From an uncultured Bacillota bacterium (GTDB lineage: Bacteria > Bacillota_I > Bacilli_A > Izemoplasmatales > UBA1188), in contig ONMY01000023.1 of assembly GCA_900318975.1 (NCBI GenBank), positions 1 to 13,901 of the forward strand: 13,901 nt of DNA, read 5' to 3'. Both the position numbers and the translations under genes were made by a program. This document shows positions 6,562 through 13,901 of this stretch, one piece after another. Positions within the stretch are counted from its first letter, which is position 1. Every line of letters begins with the position of its first letter. Below the pieces are notes generated by a model. The model was not told the origin of the DNA and made no database searches. It saw nothing but the letters and a program-made list of their open reading frames with translations.

Positions 6562-7125
6562 TTAATGATTTTTTACGTAGTTACGTAAAAACTCGTAAAC
6601 TTTTTGTTTTGGCATTCCAATTACACTATAATAATCGCCTTCTACTCTTTCGATGAATCTTCCAATGTATCCTTGAATTCCATAGGCACCAGCCTTATCG
6701 TAAGGTTCACTTGTTTTAGCATATTTTATAATATCTTCATCGCTGATATTACTAAATGTGACTTTACAAGTTGAATGAAAACTTATTCTTTCATCCTTAT
6801 CAACAAAACAAGCACCGGTTATTACCTCATGAGTTCTATTGGATAGTTTTCTTATCATATCTATACATTCATCTTCATTTTGAGGTTTGCCTAAAACCTT
6901 ATCATCAAGAAAAACTAAAGTATCAAAACCAAGAACTAAAGAATCTTTATTATTGTTAAATACATCAAGTGCTTTCATGGTTGCGAGTTTTTCAACTAAT
7001 TCACCATTTGATGAATAAGAATCCACAAATTCAAGCGCATTTGATCCAATAACTCTAAAAGGAAAACCTAGTTCTTCCATCATCTCTATTCTTCTTTCTG
7101 ATTTAGATGCGAGTATTATATCCAT
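6562..7125 (-). CDS. maf: Maf-family nucleoside triphosphate pyrophosphatase (dTTP/UTP type)
   Basis: This 187-residue cytoplasmic enzyme hydrolyses nucleoside triphosphates (dTTP/UTP or modified forms) to the monophosphate and pyrophosphate. In Bacillota the family is linked to septum formation and nucleotide pool cleaning. Landmarks in order are LASKSERR near the N-terminus, the central GFDTLV with the catalytic Asp, LGKP, THEVITG, and the YDKAGAYGIQG...EGDYYSVIGMP block of the C-terminal half. Length is normal. The start is well defined by AGGAGG 6 nt upstream. The last ten codons contain the 10-bp palindrome described separately. It is the first gene of the minus-strand train, 22 bp before the PAS/GGDEF gene. 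The dTTP/UTP subtype assignment rests on overall pattern and is less certain than the family. Confidence 0.95.
   Translation of the reverse strand: MDIILASKSERRIEMMEELGFPFRVIGSNALEFVDSYSSNGELVEKLATMKALDVFNNNKDSLVLGFDTLVFLDDKVLGKPQNEDECIDMIRKLSNRTHEVITGACFVDKDERISFHSTCKVTFSNISDEDIIKYAKTSEPYDKAGAYGIQGYIGRFIERVEGDYYSVIGMPKQKVYEFLRNYVKNH
6570..6591. repeat. 10-bp inverted repeat at the 3' end of maf
   Basis: TTTTTACGTA (6570-6579) and TACGTAAAAA (6582-6591) form a perfect inverted repeat separated by 2 bp. It lies inside the last codons of maf and covers the -35 position (6571-6576) of the extended -10 promoter for the PAS/GGDEF gene. It could be an operator for a dimeric repressor or a weak hairpin in the maf transcript. 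The stem is A/T rich and has no T-run after it, so an intrinsic terminator is unlikely. Confidence 0.5.
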
Positions 7126-7142
7126 TTTTTGCCTCCTATGTT

Positions 7143-7148
7143 ATTATA
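7143..7148 (-). promoter_or_regulatory. Likely -10 box of the maf operon promoter
   Basis: On the minus strand a perfect TATAAT (7148-7143) stands just upstream of the maf AGGAGG (7137-7132). The -35 region is poor (ATATTA at 17-nt spacing). The predicted start of transcription falls at or next to the ribosome binding site, giving a leader of about 13 nt, which is short but workable. The 88-bp divergent gap to tilS holds nothing else except the tilS promoter. Confidence 0.5.
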
Positions 7149-7188
7149 TCGTAAAATATGCTTTTTAATATAATTATCTTATTTATTA

Positions 7189-7197
7189 TGTTAAAAT
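7189..7197 (+). promoter_or_regulatory. Likely extended -10 promoter of the tilS-hpt-ftsH-rqcP operon
   Basis: The plus strand reads TGTTAAAAT at 7189-7197, an extended -10 with one mismatch to TATAAT. Transcription would start near 7204, and the leader would consist mainly of the TAAGG ribosome binding site 8 nt before the tilS ATG. A second TATAAT at 7169-7174 is a possible alternative -10 but has no -35 support. Confidence 0.45.
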
Positions 7198-7213
7198 AAA
7201 TAAGGTAACTTGT

Positions 7214-8557
7214 ATGAAATTTGAATTGTTTAATGAAAATAAACTAAATAAAATCATCAAAAAAGATGACACATTAGTTGTCTGTGTATCTACAGGCATT
7301 GATTCTATGTGTCTTTTTCATTATCTTTATACAAATGGATATAACCTAGTCGTTGCCCATGTAAATCATAAAAAAAGAATTGAATCTGATTTAGAATATG
7401 AATATTTAAAAAAGTTGTGTAAAGAAAAAAATATTCCATTTGAAGGAATGGAAATAAAAGAAAATATCACATCTAATTTCCAAGATGAGGCAAGAAAAAT
7501 TAGATATGATTTCTTTAAAAAAGTCGCAACTAAATATAATACAAAATATATCGCACTTGCTCATCAAGCTGATGATGAACTTGAAACAATTCTAATGAGA
7601 ATTATAAGAGGAACATCGATAAAAGGCTACTCAGGAATGCAGATGGTAAGTAAATCTGATGAATTTACACTTCTAAGACCACTTCTTGAAACTGAAAGAT
7701 CTCTGATAGAAAAATACCAAAAAGAATACGGTATTAAATATTTTGAAGATAGTTCAAATAATGAAGACCACTATACAAGAAATATCGTAAGACATAGTGT
7801 TATTCCAACACTAAAATCACTCAATCCAAGTATTTTTGATTCAATTAAAAACTATTCTCATGATTTAAAAGAAATGTCTGATTATATCGTTAAAAAATCA
7901 AAAGAATTTATCGATAATTATTCAAAAAAGAATATTGATGAAATCATAATTAACTTAAATGATTTCTTAAAACTTGATATCATCGTTCAAAAAGAAGTCA
8001 TTTTAGAATCGATTAACTATGTTTCTTCTAATTCCGTTGAAATCTACCATAGTAAAACAGAGGAGATTCTAGATCAAATATATTCATCAAATAAAGAATC
8101 AAAGATAATTGAAGTGAAGGGCGATATCATCTTTGTAAAAGAATATGATAACCTTGTCTTCACTAAGAAGAAAACAAAGAAAGAAATCGATTTATATTTA
8201 GAAAGAGAAGGCGAATATCTGATAGATGGATTTGGCAAAATCGTTTTATCACAAAAAAATCATCTTCTACCCTCTAAAAACTCATATATGTTGTGCTATA
8301 ATAGTGAAGATGAAATATTCCCAATTCACGTTAGAAACGTGAAGATGGGGGATAAAATAACCTATTCATCGATTACAAAAAAAGTATATGATCTTTTAAA
8401 GGAATATAAAGTTCCAAAAAGACTAAGAGAGTTTTATCTTGTCTTTGAACATAATGATGAAATATTCTTCGTTCCAAATATCATTAGAAAAGAAACAGAT
8501 AAAACTAAGAAAAATAAAATGTATATAACATTTTTGGAGGCAAAAGATGAAAATTGA
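7214..8557 (+). CDS. tilS: tRNA(Ile)-lysidine synthetase
   Basis: TilS joins lysine to C34 of the CAU-anticodon tRNA-Ile using ATP, changing its reading from AUG to AUA; it is essential in most bacteria. The 447-residue protein has the PP-loop ATPase at the N-terminus. The signature STGIDS (26-31) replaces the common SGGxDS, a form I recall from Lactobacillales. It is followed by VNHKKR (50-55) and HQADDELET (117-125) with RIIRGTSIKGYSGM. The middle is helical, and the C-terminal tRNA-binding domain is recognisable from VRNVKMGDKI...KKVYDLLKEYKVPKRLR...FFVPNI. Length is normal for Bacillota. The start has TAAGG 8 nt upstream. The gene is first of a plus-strand operon and overlaps hpt by 11 bp. 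The order tilS-hpt-ftsH is the classical Bacillota arrangement. Confidence 0.95.
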   Translation: MKFELFNENKLNKIIKKDDTLVVCVSTGIDSMCLFHYLYTNGYNLVVAHVNHKKRIESDLEYEYLKKLCKEKNIPFEGMEIKENITSNFQDEARKIRYDFFKKVATKYNTKYIALAHQADDELETILMRIIRGTSIKGYSGMQMVSKSDEFTLLRPLLETERSLIEKYQKEYGIKYFEDSSNNEDHYTRNIVRHSVIPTLKSLNPSIFDSIKNYSHDLKEMSDYIVKKSKEFIDNYSKKNIDEIIINLNDFLKLDIIVQKEVILESINYVSSNSVEIYHSKTEEILDQIYSSNKESKIIEVKGDIIFVKEYDNLVFTKKKTKKEIDLYLEREGEYLIDGFGKIVLSQKNHLLPSKNSYMLCYNSEDEIFPIHVRNVKMGDKITYSSITKKVYDLLKEYKVPKRLREFYLVFEHNDEIFFVPNIIRKETDKTKKNKMYITFLEAKDEN

Positions 8558-9101
8558 TAAAGCTTGTAAGAAAGTTATTATCTCAGAAGAAAAAATAATG
8601 GCTACTTGTAAATCATTAGGTGAAAGAATATCTAAAGACTATGAAGGTGAAGAAGTCACTATGGTAGGTTTATTAAATGGATGCAATCCATTCTTCTCTG
8701 ATTTAATCAAATTCATTGATCTAGAAGTTGTTGTTGACTACATCAAAGCATCAAGCTATCATGGAACAACAAAATCATCTAATGATGTAAAAATATTAAA
8801 AGACCTTGACCTTCCAGTATCAGGAAAAAACGTTATTATTGTTGATGACGTAATTGATACAGGAAACACCATCAAGAAAATTATGGAAATCTTTAAAGTT
8901 AAAGGTGCAAAATCTGTAGAAGCTTGTGTTCTTCTTTATAAAGAAACAGGTGATGAAACAAGGTATAATGCAAAATATGTAGGACTTACTATTCCAAATG
9001 AATTCGTAATTGGATATGGACTCGACTATCAAGAACATTATAGAAACCTTCCATATATTGGTGTTATAAGTGATGAACTAGTTAAGGGGGAGGATAATTA
9101 A
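8547..9101 (+). CDS. hpt: Hypoxanthine (guanine) phosphoribosyltransferase
   Basis: This 184-residue cytoplasmic salvage enzyme converts hypoxanthine and probably guanine plus PRPP into IMP or GMP. The PRPP-binding motif [13 protein letters not shown] lies at 96-108. The flexible-loop SYHGTT segment is at 70-75 and the C-terminal base-binding region [20 protein letters not shown] is intact. In the first active-site loop the usual LKG is LNG (residues 43-45), so the lysine near pyrophosphate is Asn; I believe this occurs in some bacterial relatives and does not argue against function. GGAGG 6 nt before the ATG lies inside the end of tilS, which overlaps by 11 bp. The stop overlaps the ftsH start by one base (TAATG), pointing to translational coupling along the operon. 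Confidence 0.95.
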   Translation: MKIDKACKKVIISEEKIMATCKSLGERISKDYEGEEVTMVGLLNGCNPFFSDLIKFIDLEVVVDYIKASSYHGTTKSSNDVKILKDLDLPVSGKNVIIVDDVIDTGNTIKKIMEIFKVKGAKSVEACVLLYKETGDETRYNAKYVGLTIPNEFVIGYGLDYQEHYRNLPYIGVISDELVKGEDN

Positions 9102-11101
9102 TGGCTGAAAATAACGAAAACAATCAAGAAAACCAAAACAAAGATAATAATAAACCACAAAAATCAAAGTTCAATTGGGCCAACATCGGTATAATTGCAC
9201 TAGGACTTCTTGTGATTGTTGCAATTATCTTTTCAGTAAATGGATGTAAGTCATCTTCAAAAGAAGTTACATATAGCGAACTCTATGAAGATATAAAGAC
9301 AGCACCAGAAAAGATCTATTCAATTGAGATTACTCCTGCAAATGATTCAAGTAAATCAGAAAGCTATATTGTCTATGTGACATTTGAACTTGAAGCAGGA
9401 AAGAAACAACGTGAAAGCGAATGGGCATATTTAAATAACGCATACATATATGCAGACTTCATCACAACTGTTCAAGAAATAAAAGAGGCAAATCCAGATG
9501 TTAAATATACAGTTTCCTATGAACCTGGTTCATCAGTTAACATCTTAAGTCTTTTATTCTATGTTTTAATGATCGGCGGAACTATTGTATTAATCATAGT
9601 TGTAATAAGATCAGTAAGATCATCTCAAAATTCAAATAGTCAAAGTTTTGACTTTACTAAATCTCGTGCTAAATTAAACAAAATGACTACTACTACTTTC
9701 AAAGATGTTGCTGGACTTGATGAAGAAAAGGAAGAACTTCAAGAAATAGTAGATTTCTTAAAGAATCCAAAGAAATATACAGACATTGGTGCAAGAGTAC
9801 CAAAAGGTGTACTACTATATGGTAAACCTGGTACTGGTAAAACACTACTTGCAAGAGCGGTTGCCGGAGAAGCTGGTGTACCATTCTTCTATACAACAGG
9901 TTCAGATTTAGTTGAAATGTTCGTAGGTGTTGGTGCAAGCCGTGTTAGAGATATGTTTAAAAATGCTAAGAAGCATGCTCCATCAATTCTCTTTATGGAT
10001 GAAATTGATGCCATCGGTAGACAAAGAGGAACTGGTCTTGGTGGTGGTAATGATGAAAGAGAACAAACACTAAACCAACTACTAGTTGAAATGGATGGTT
10101 TCGGACAAAATTCAGGAATCATCATAATTGCCGCAACAAATAGACCCGATATCCTTGACCCAGCACTTCTTAGACCTGGTAGATTTGATAGACAAATCGA
10201 TGTATCAACTCCAGATATTAAAGGTAGAGAAGAAATCCTTAAAGTTCATGCAAGAAATAAAAAGATTGCAAGCGATGTAGATTTCAAGCAAGTAGCACAT
10301 CAAACTCCAGGATTTACTGGTGCAGATCTTGAAAACGTAATGAATGAAAGTGCTCTTCTTGCCGCAAGAGAAAACAAAACTGAAATCGATAATAAACTTA
10401 TCGCAGAAGCAATCGATAGAGTAATGATGGGTCCTGCAAAGAAATCTAGAGTTATTTCTAAGAAAGAAAAGGAACTTATTGCTTATCATGAAGCAGGTCA
10501 CTGCGTTATTGGTACACTACTATCTAATGCTGATATCGTTCAAAAAGTTACAATCATTCCTCGTGGCGAAGCTGGTGGATATAACCTGATGGGTCCAAAA
10601 GATGAGGAAGTAATAATTTATTCAAAGAATCAATTAATGGAAAGAATCACAGGCTACCTTGGTGGTAGAACTGCTGAAGAATTAATATTTGGTGAAGTTA
10701 CAACTGGTGCATCAAACGATATGGTTAATGCCACAAGAATCGCAAGAGCAATGGTTACTGAATATGGTATGAGTAAACTCGGTCCAATCACCTATGAACA
10801 AAATTCAGGATATGTATTCCTTGGAAGAGATTATTCATCTAATAAGAACTTCTCAGATATTGTTGCCCATGAAATTGATGAAGCAATCAGAGAAATCATT
10901 GATGAATGTCATAATAATGCAGCAAAGATTTTAACTGAAAATATGGATAAGCTTAAAAATATCGCTCATTATTTAATGAAAGTTGAAACTCTTCTTAAAG
11001 CTGATATCGATGAAATCTTCAAAACAGGTGCACTTAAAAGAGCCGATGAAGAATCAGATTCACTAAAAGAACTTGGAACAAATTCAGATAATCAACAATG
11101 A
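9101..11101 (+). CDS. ftsH: ATP-dependent membrane zinc metalloprotease FtsH
   Basis: This 666-residue hexameric protease extracts and degrades membrane and regulatory proteins at the cytoplasmic face. A polar Asn/Gln/Lys-rich N-terminus is followed by TM1 (about 28-47), an extracytoplasmic domain (about 48-146) and TM2 (about 147-170). The AAA+ module has Walker A GKPGTGKT (241-248), where GKP replaces the usual GPP, the pore loop MFVGVG, Walker B ILFMDE (296-301) and the second region of homology with ATNRPD and [10 protein letters not shown]. The peptidase has HEAGH (463-467) and the third zinc ligand D540. All catalytic residues are present and the length is normal. A very strong GGGGGAGG site 8 nt before the ATG suggests high translation. 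It overlaps hpt by 1 bp and rqcP by 4 bp. Confidence 0.97.
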   Translation: MAENNENNQENQNKDNNKPQKSKFNWANIGIIALGLLVIVAIIFSVNGCKSSSKEVTYSELYEDIKTAPEKIYSIEITPANDSSKSESYIVYVTFELEAGKKQRESEWAYLNNAYIYADFITTVQEIKEANPDVKYTVSYEPGSSVNILSLLFYVLMIGGTIVLIIVVIRSVRSSQNSNSQSFDFTKSRAKLNKMTTTTFKDVAGLDEEKEELQEIVDFLKNPKKYTDIGARVPKGVLLYGKPGTGKTLLARAVAGEAGVPFFYTTGSDLVEMFVGVGASRVRDMFKNAKKHAPSILFMDEIDAIGRQRGTGLGGGNDEREQTLNQLLVEMDGFGQNSGIIIIAATNRPDILDPALLRPGRFDRQIDVSTPDIKGREEILKVHARNKKIASDVDFKQVAHQTPGFTGADLENVMNESALLAARENKTEIDNKLIAEAIDRVMMGPAKKSRVISKKEKELIAYHEAGHCVIGTLLSNADIVQKVTIIPRGEAGGYNLMGPKDEEVIIYSKNQLMERITGYLGGRTAEELIFGEVTTGASNDMVNATRIARAMVTEYGMSKLGPITYEQNSGYVFLGRDYSSNKNFSDIVAHEIDEAIREIIDECHNNAAKILTENMDKLKNIAHYLMKVETLLKADIDEIFKTGALKRADEESDSLKELGTNSDNQQ

Positions 11102-11346
11102 GACTAGATAAATATTTAAAAGTATCACATATCATAAAACGAAGAACAGTCGCTAAAGAAACAGCTGATAAAGATAGAATTATGGTGAATAATAAAGATG
11201 CAAAGCCTTCAACAAATGTTAAAGAAGGTGATATAATCGCAATAAAATATGCATCTAAGACTTTAGAAGTTAGAGTTCTATCAACTAATGAACACACATC
11301 TAAAAGCGATTCTTCATCAATGTATGAAGTACTAAGAAATGAATAA
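11098..11346 (+). CDS. rqcP: S4-domain RNA-binding protein RqcP (YabO family)
   Basis: This basic 82-residue protein has an N-terminal S4 RNA-binding fold. The opening [21 protein letters not shown] and the following [13 protein letters not shown] and VKEGDII segments match B. subtilis YabO/RqcP closely, including the MYEVL stretch near the C-terminus. RqcP works with RqcH on split 50S subunits, stabilising the P-site tRNA while alanine tails are added to stalled nascent chains. The ATG overlaps the ftsH stop (ATGA), and no Shine-Dalgarno lies at normal distance, so translation probably depends on termination-reinitiation after ftsH. In B. subtilis yabO sits a few genes from tilS-hprT-ftsH; here it is fused into the same operon. 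A shared hairpin terminator follows. Confidence 0.9.
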   Translation: MRLDKYLKVSHIIKRRTVAKETADKDRIMVNNKDAKPSTNVKEGDIIAIKYASKTLEVRVLSTNEHTSKSDSSSMYEVLRNE

Positions 11347-11350
11347 TTTG

Positions 11351-11378
11351 AAAGGGTATAGAATTAACTATACCCTTT
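11351..11378 (+). terminator. Hairpin terminator between convergent rqcP and the DUF1295 gene
   Basis: An 11-bp perfect stem (AAAGGGTATAG, 11351-11361, with CTATACCCTTT, 11368-11378) has a 6-nt loop and is followed by TTTAAATTAT on the plus strand. It lies between the rqcP stop (11346) and the stop of the convergent gene (11383), so it can serve both directions; the tail is more T-rich on the plus strand. Confidence 0.75.
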
Positions 11379-11382
11379 TAAA

Positions 11383-12264
11383 TTATCTATTAAATAAATG
11401 TATTGGAAGAAATACATTCTTCTTCTTATATTCTTCAAACCCTTCCTTATATTCTTTTAAATGATTCTCTTCCATTGGTACTGATATAAAGATAAATAAT
11501 AATGTATTTAGTATTGCGCCTATAATTGAGTACCACATACCAATATTACTTAATATAAATGTTAATGCGACACCATACCAGAACATTATTTCTCCAAAAT
11601 AATTTGGATGTCTTGAATACTTCCAAAGACCTATATTGATGATCTCTTTATTAGAAGTTCTAACTTCTTTGAATTTTCTCATATCTCTATCTGACACAAG
11701 TTCAATTATAGTTGCAAATGTCATTATTAAAAGTCCTATTATATTAAGTGGTTCAAAAGTCATATCATTCATAATATAAAGATAGGCAGGAATAGATGCT
11801 AAAAATACAACTATAGTTGGAAACATATGTATTCCAGTAAAACTAACAATTTGATAGAATGGTCCACTCTTTTCTTTTAACATCTTATATCTCCAATCGA
11901 TATAAGATAAACCATCAAATCCTTTAATGAAATTAATAGTAAGTCTAACTGACCAGAATAGTATAGCAAAAAGATATATAAATGCACCAACACTAAAATT
12001 ATTGTATTTAATCATGAGTGGTATATAGATAAATACTGTTTGAACACTCCAATAAGGATCATAAATAGATGCACTTCCAACAATAACTCCGACAATAAAC
12101 ACAACTACTGTTGATACAGTATCTGCAAGAAATAGCGCTAATAATTCATCCATTTTTTCATTAAAGAATAATAGATAAGATAATAATCCTGCAATAAATG
12201 CAGCAATATAAACAATTAAAAATACCAATAATCCATTAATCTTTTTACGTTTCTCATCAGTCAT
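11383..12264 (-). CDS. DUF1295-type polytopic membrane protein (steroid 5-alpha-reductase / ICMT superfamily)
   Basis: This 293-residue integral membrane protein has about seven hydrophobic segments (roughly 12-34, 43-66, 88-108, 137-160, 172-190 and two between about 222 and 258). The conserved C-terminal signature is GLWKYSRHPNYFGEIMFWYG followed by PMEENHLKEYKEGFEEYKKK. This is the cofactor-binding pattern shared by DUF1295 proteins, 3-oxo-5-alpha-steroid 4-dehydrogenases and isoprenylcysteine methyltransferases (RHPxYxGE and a downstream EE). In this superfamily it binds NADPH or S-adenosylmethionine; which applies here, and the lipid substrate, cannot be told from the sequence. AAAGGAG 8 nt before the ATG supports the start. 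The gene stands alone, bounded by a terminator on each side. Confidence 0.85.
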   Translation of the reverse strand: MTDEKRKKINGLLVFLIVYIAAFIAGLLSYLLFFNEKMDELLALFLADTVSTVVVFIVGVIVGSASIYDPYWSVQTVFIYIPLMIKYNNFSVGAFIYLFAILFWSVRLTINFIKGFDGLSYIDWRYKMLKEKSGPFYQIVSFTGIHMFPTIVVFLASIPAYLYIMNDMTFEPLNIIGLLIMTFATIIELVSDRDMRKFKEVRTSNKEIINIGLWKYSRHPNYFGEIMFWYGVALTFILSNIGMWYSIIGAILNTLLFIFISVPMEENHLKEYKEGFEEYKKKNVFLPIHLFNR

Positions 12265-12295
12265 AAGCTTCGCTCCTTTAGTATAATCTTTTTGT

Positions 12296-12301
12296 ATTAT
12301 A
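12296..12301 (-). promoter_or_regulatory. Likely -10 box of the DUF1295 gene promoter
   Basis: On the minus strand TATAAT (12301-12296) occurs about 32 bp before the start codon, in a context of GATATAATAC. No convincing -35 box is found at 16-18 nt. A weaker TATACT lies about 20 bp further downstream. The ribosome binding site AAAGGAG follows. Confidence 0.45.
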
Positions 12302-12334
12302 TCATTTTTAATAATAAATGCATTATTTTATAAT

Positions 12335-12363
12335 AAAAGAGACTCTTTAGTTGAGTCTCTTTT
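12335..12363 (-). terminator. Intrinsic terminator downstream of the beta-galactosidase gene
   Basis: An 11-bp perfect stem (AAAAGAGACTC, 12335-12345, with GAGTCTCTTTT, 12353-12363) with a 7-nt loop begins about 25 bp after the beta-galactosidase stop codon. On the minus strand the stem ends in CTCTTTT followed by ATTATAAAAT. The symmetric A and T tracts would let it work in both directions. Confidence 0.8.
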
Positions 12364-12388
12364 TTGTAGATTATTAAACTTTTAAATA

Positions 12389-13901
12389 TTATTCAACGTT
12401 AAATGTTATACTGTCATCGCCAAATGGAGATGATGCATTTACTCTAACTTCACCTTGATTATCACATTTTATTATCGCAAGAGCTCTTCCATAATAGGTA
12501 TCGGTATAGTTATTTAAGTATCCATCAGCATTAAATGGACATGCATGACCAAGCGCAATGAGTGTAGCACCTTCAACACTTACATCTACTCTTCCTCTCT
12601 TAAGAGGTTTAAATATACCATTACTATCAGTATATTCAATTCTTACAAATTGAAGATTATTTAGTTTAACACTTTCTTTTTCTTTTATTAATGATAACTT
12701 TGTATCAAGACTCGCTGATACTAAAGTGTTTCTATTAATCTCTCGCTTATTATCATCAAGCGCAATTGCCATAATCTTTCCATGATAATATTTGGTATTA
12801 AATCTTGCGACAGCGTTCTTTGTTTTCTTAATTCCTACATCTTTACCATTTATTACAAGTTTTACATATTTACTTCTTGAATAAACTTCTACTCTTGCAG
12901 GACTTCCATCAAGGTCATCAAAAGACCAAGATGGGATTGCATTGGACATCTTCCAAGCTGATGGAGAATGCTTTTCTTTTGTATTTGATACTGGTACAAC
13001 TGCAATTTCTGGTTTATCGGAAAGATTAAATGCAACTTTAGTATATAGTGCTTCTCCAAGTTCGTTTCCAATTAAATCAAGTCTTCCAGATCCAGCACTT
13101 ATCCAACCTTCTCCATGTCTAAAATCAGGTGCATATTCTTTATATTCCCATGAACCTATACCAACTTCACCAAGATAATCTATTCCTGCCCATACTAAAT
13201 CGCCAATGAATCTCTCATTATCTTTCGCAAGTTCAATAAATTTATAGGCATCTTCACAGAATGTTTCGGATCCCATAATTAGTCTATCTGGGTATTTCTT
13301 TAAATCTTTTTTAACTCTAAGTATTCCATAATTATATCCAGCTATATCAGATGCTTTAAAGATTTCTCTTGTTTTAACGTCACATCTATGCATTGTTGCA
13401 CCAATCTTCATTGTGTGATTTCCAACTAGTCCTGCGATATCGTTAAAGAATTCACTTCCAACTTTCTGTGCTTGATTCTTTTTAGCTTTTTCTTCTGAAT
13501 ATATTCCAAATCCTAAAGAATACATCATATTAAACATGATGTTTATTCCTGCGGTTACAGGACGTGTTCCATCTAAATCATATAGGACTTGTTTCATATC
13601 TTTAAAAAGATTAATTCCTTTTTCTTCTGAACTTTCTCCTACTTCATTTCCCAAGGAATACATTATAACTGATGGATGGTTGTAATCTTTTAAGCACATG
13701 TCTTTTAAATCTTCTTTGTACCAGTCAGATACATATGATGCATAGTCATACATAGTTTTATGCACATACCACATATCAACGTATTCATCCATCACAAACA
13801 TTCCTACATCATCACAAGCATCGAGGAATGCTTTTGATTCTGGATTGTGTGCAGATCTTATCGCATTATATCCAGCTTCTTTTAGTTTTTTAACCTTTCT
13901 A
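12389..13901 (-). CDS. Glycoside hydrolase family 2 beta-galactosidase (N-terminus beyond the window)
   Basis: The frame is open through the right edge, giving about 503 C-terminal residues; the ATG at 13801 is internal. Visible from the edge are the GH2 barrel strand GYNAIRSAHNP, DEYVDMW, and the acid/base site HPSVIMYSLGNEVGE (Glu codon 13645-13643). The nucleophile region is MGSETF (Glu codon 13267-13265), then DLVWAGIDYLGE. Beyond the barrel come a domain with VEVYSRSKYVKLVINGKDVG (DUF4982-type) and a final Ig-like domain with GHACPFNADGYLNN and GRALAIIK, typical of GH2 C-terminal domain 5. The N-terminal sugar-binding and Ig-like domains are outside, so a signal peptide cannot be judged. 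It hydrolyses terminal beta-galactosides or a related beta-glycoside; exact substrate is not readable. No cognate transporter or regulator is visible. Confidence 0.93.
   Translation of the reverse strand, partial: RKVKKLKEAGYNAIRSAHNPESKAFLDACDDVGMFVMDEYVDMWYVHKTMYDYASYVSDWYKEDLKDMCLKDYNHPSVIMYSLGNEVGESSEEKGINLFKDMKQVLYDLDGTRPVTAGINIMFNMMYSLGFGIYSEEKAKKNQAQKVGSEFFNDIAGLVGNHTMKIGATMHRCDVKTREIFKASDIAGYNYGILRVKKDLKKYPDRLIMGSETFCEDAYKFIELAKDNERFIGDLVWAGIDYLGEVGIGSWEYKEYAPDFRHGEGWISAGSGRLDLIGNELGEALYTKVAFNLSDKPEIAVVPVSNTKEKHSPSAWKMSNAIPSWSFDDLDGSPARVEVYSRSKYVKLVINGKDVGIKKTKNAVARFNTKYYHGKIMAIALDDNKREINRNTLVSASLDTKLSLIKEKESVKLNNLQFVRIEYTDSNGIFKPLKRGRVDVSVEGATLIALGHACPFNADGYLNNYTDTYYGRALAIIKCDNQGEVRVNASSPFGDDSITFNVE

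Noticed and set aside
6570..6591. The maf 3'-end palindrome as an intrinsic terminator
   Set aside because: The stem is almost all A/T with a 2-nt loop and no T-run in either direction.
7169..7174. TATAAT as main tilS promoter
   Set aside because: There is no -35 partner or TG extension; the extended -10 at 7189-7197 is better placed.
8555..11101. Possible mycoplasma genetic code (TGA as Trp)
   Set aside because: tilS and ftsH end in TGA, and under code 4 each would extend by only one or two residues, so these ends alone do not decide. However none of the genes contains an internal TGA and their tryptophans use TGG, which fits the standard bacterial code.
13799..13801. Start codon of the beta-galactosidase at 13801
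   Set aside because: The frame stays open to the window edge and the upstream residues (GYNAIRSAHNP) are conserved GH2 barrel sequence, so this Met is internal and the gene is truncated by the window, not by mutation.
1..13901. CRISPR arrays, insertion sequences, tRNA/rRNA genes, riboswitches, prophage or defence genes
   Set aside because: No regularly spaced repeats, transposase motifs, recognisable tRNA or rRNA sequence or phage genes were seen; all intergenic gaps are shorter than about 125 bp and are accounted for by promoters, hairpins and terminators.

Overview
The window is low-GC DNA from a Bacillota-type bacterium, most likely an uncultured member of Bacilli, Erysipelotrichia or the Izemoplasma/Acholeplasma neighbourhood. 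The evidence is a strongly A/T-biased codon choice with AGA as the usual arginine codon, AGGAGG-type ribosome binding sites, and Bacillus-type gene neighbours (tilS-hpt-ftsH, an Nfu-type protein beside YutD). All reading frames are intact under the standard bacterial code, with TGA used as stop, so this is not a TGA=Trp mycoplasma. A GH2 beta-galactosidase suggests a carbohydrate-rich, gut-like habitat; that is inference.

Layout. (1) Positions 1-2247, minus strand: two tandem DHH/DHHA1 phosphoesterases (NrnA-like) followed by the start of an exported protein, all downstream of a clear sigma-A promoter (2271-2299). (2) Positions 2359-7125, minus strand: a tight gene train maf, membrane PAS/degenerate-GGDEF protein, ispD, ispF, yutD-like, Nfu-type Fe-S protein and pgi, closed by a strong intrinsic terminator (2321-2350). 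(3) Positions 7126-7213: a divergent promoter region. (4) Positions 7214-11346, plus strand: overlapping genes tilS, hpt, ftsH and rqcP, ended by a hairpin shared with the convergent next gene. (5) Positions 11383-12264, minus strand: a single polytopic DUF1295-type membrane protein. (6) Positions 12389-13901, minus strand: the C-terminal two thirds or so of a GH2 beta-galactosidase running off the window edge, with its own terminator.

Most of the content is housekeeping: tRNA-Ile lysidine formation (tilS), purine salvage (hpt), membrane proteolysis (ftsH), rescue of stalled ribosomes (rqcP), NTP sanitation (maf), the MEP isoprenoid pathway (ispD, ispF), Fe-S delivery (Nfu), glycolysis (pgi), and nanoRNA or signalling-nucleotide turnover (the DHH pair). 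Less ordinary points are: a TM-PAS-degenerate GGDEF protein and separate DHH-DHHA1 proteins within 6 kb, which together hold the parts of the c-di-AMP phosphodiesterase GdpP; an IspF lacking a normally conserved active-site histidine; an SD-less, possibly leaderless start behind an extended -10 promoter that overlaps a 10-bp palindrome; and a hairpin that would mask the ribosome binding site of the exported protein. I did not find a mobile element, CRISPR array, RNA gene or clearly new multi-gene system.
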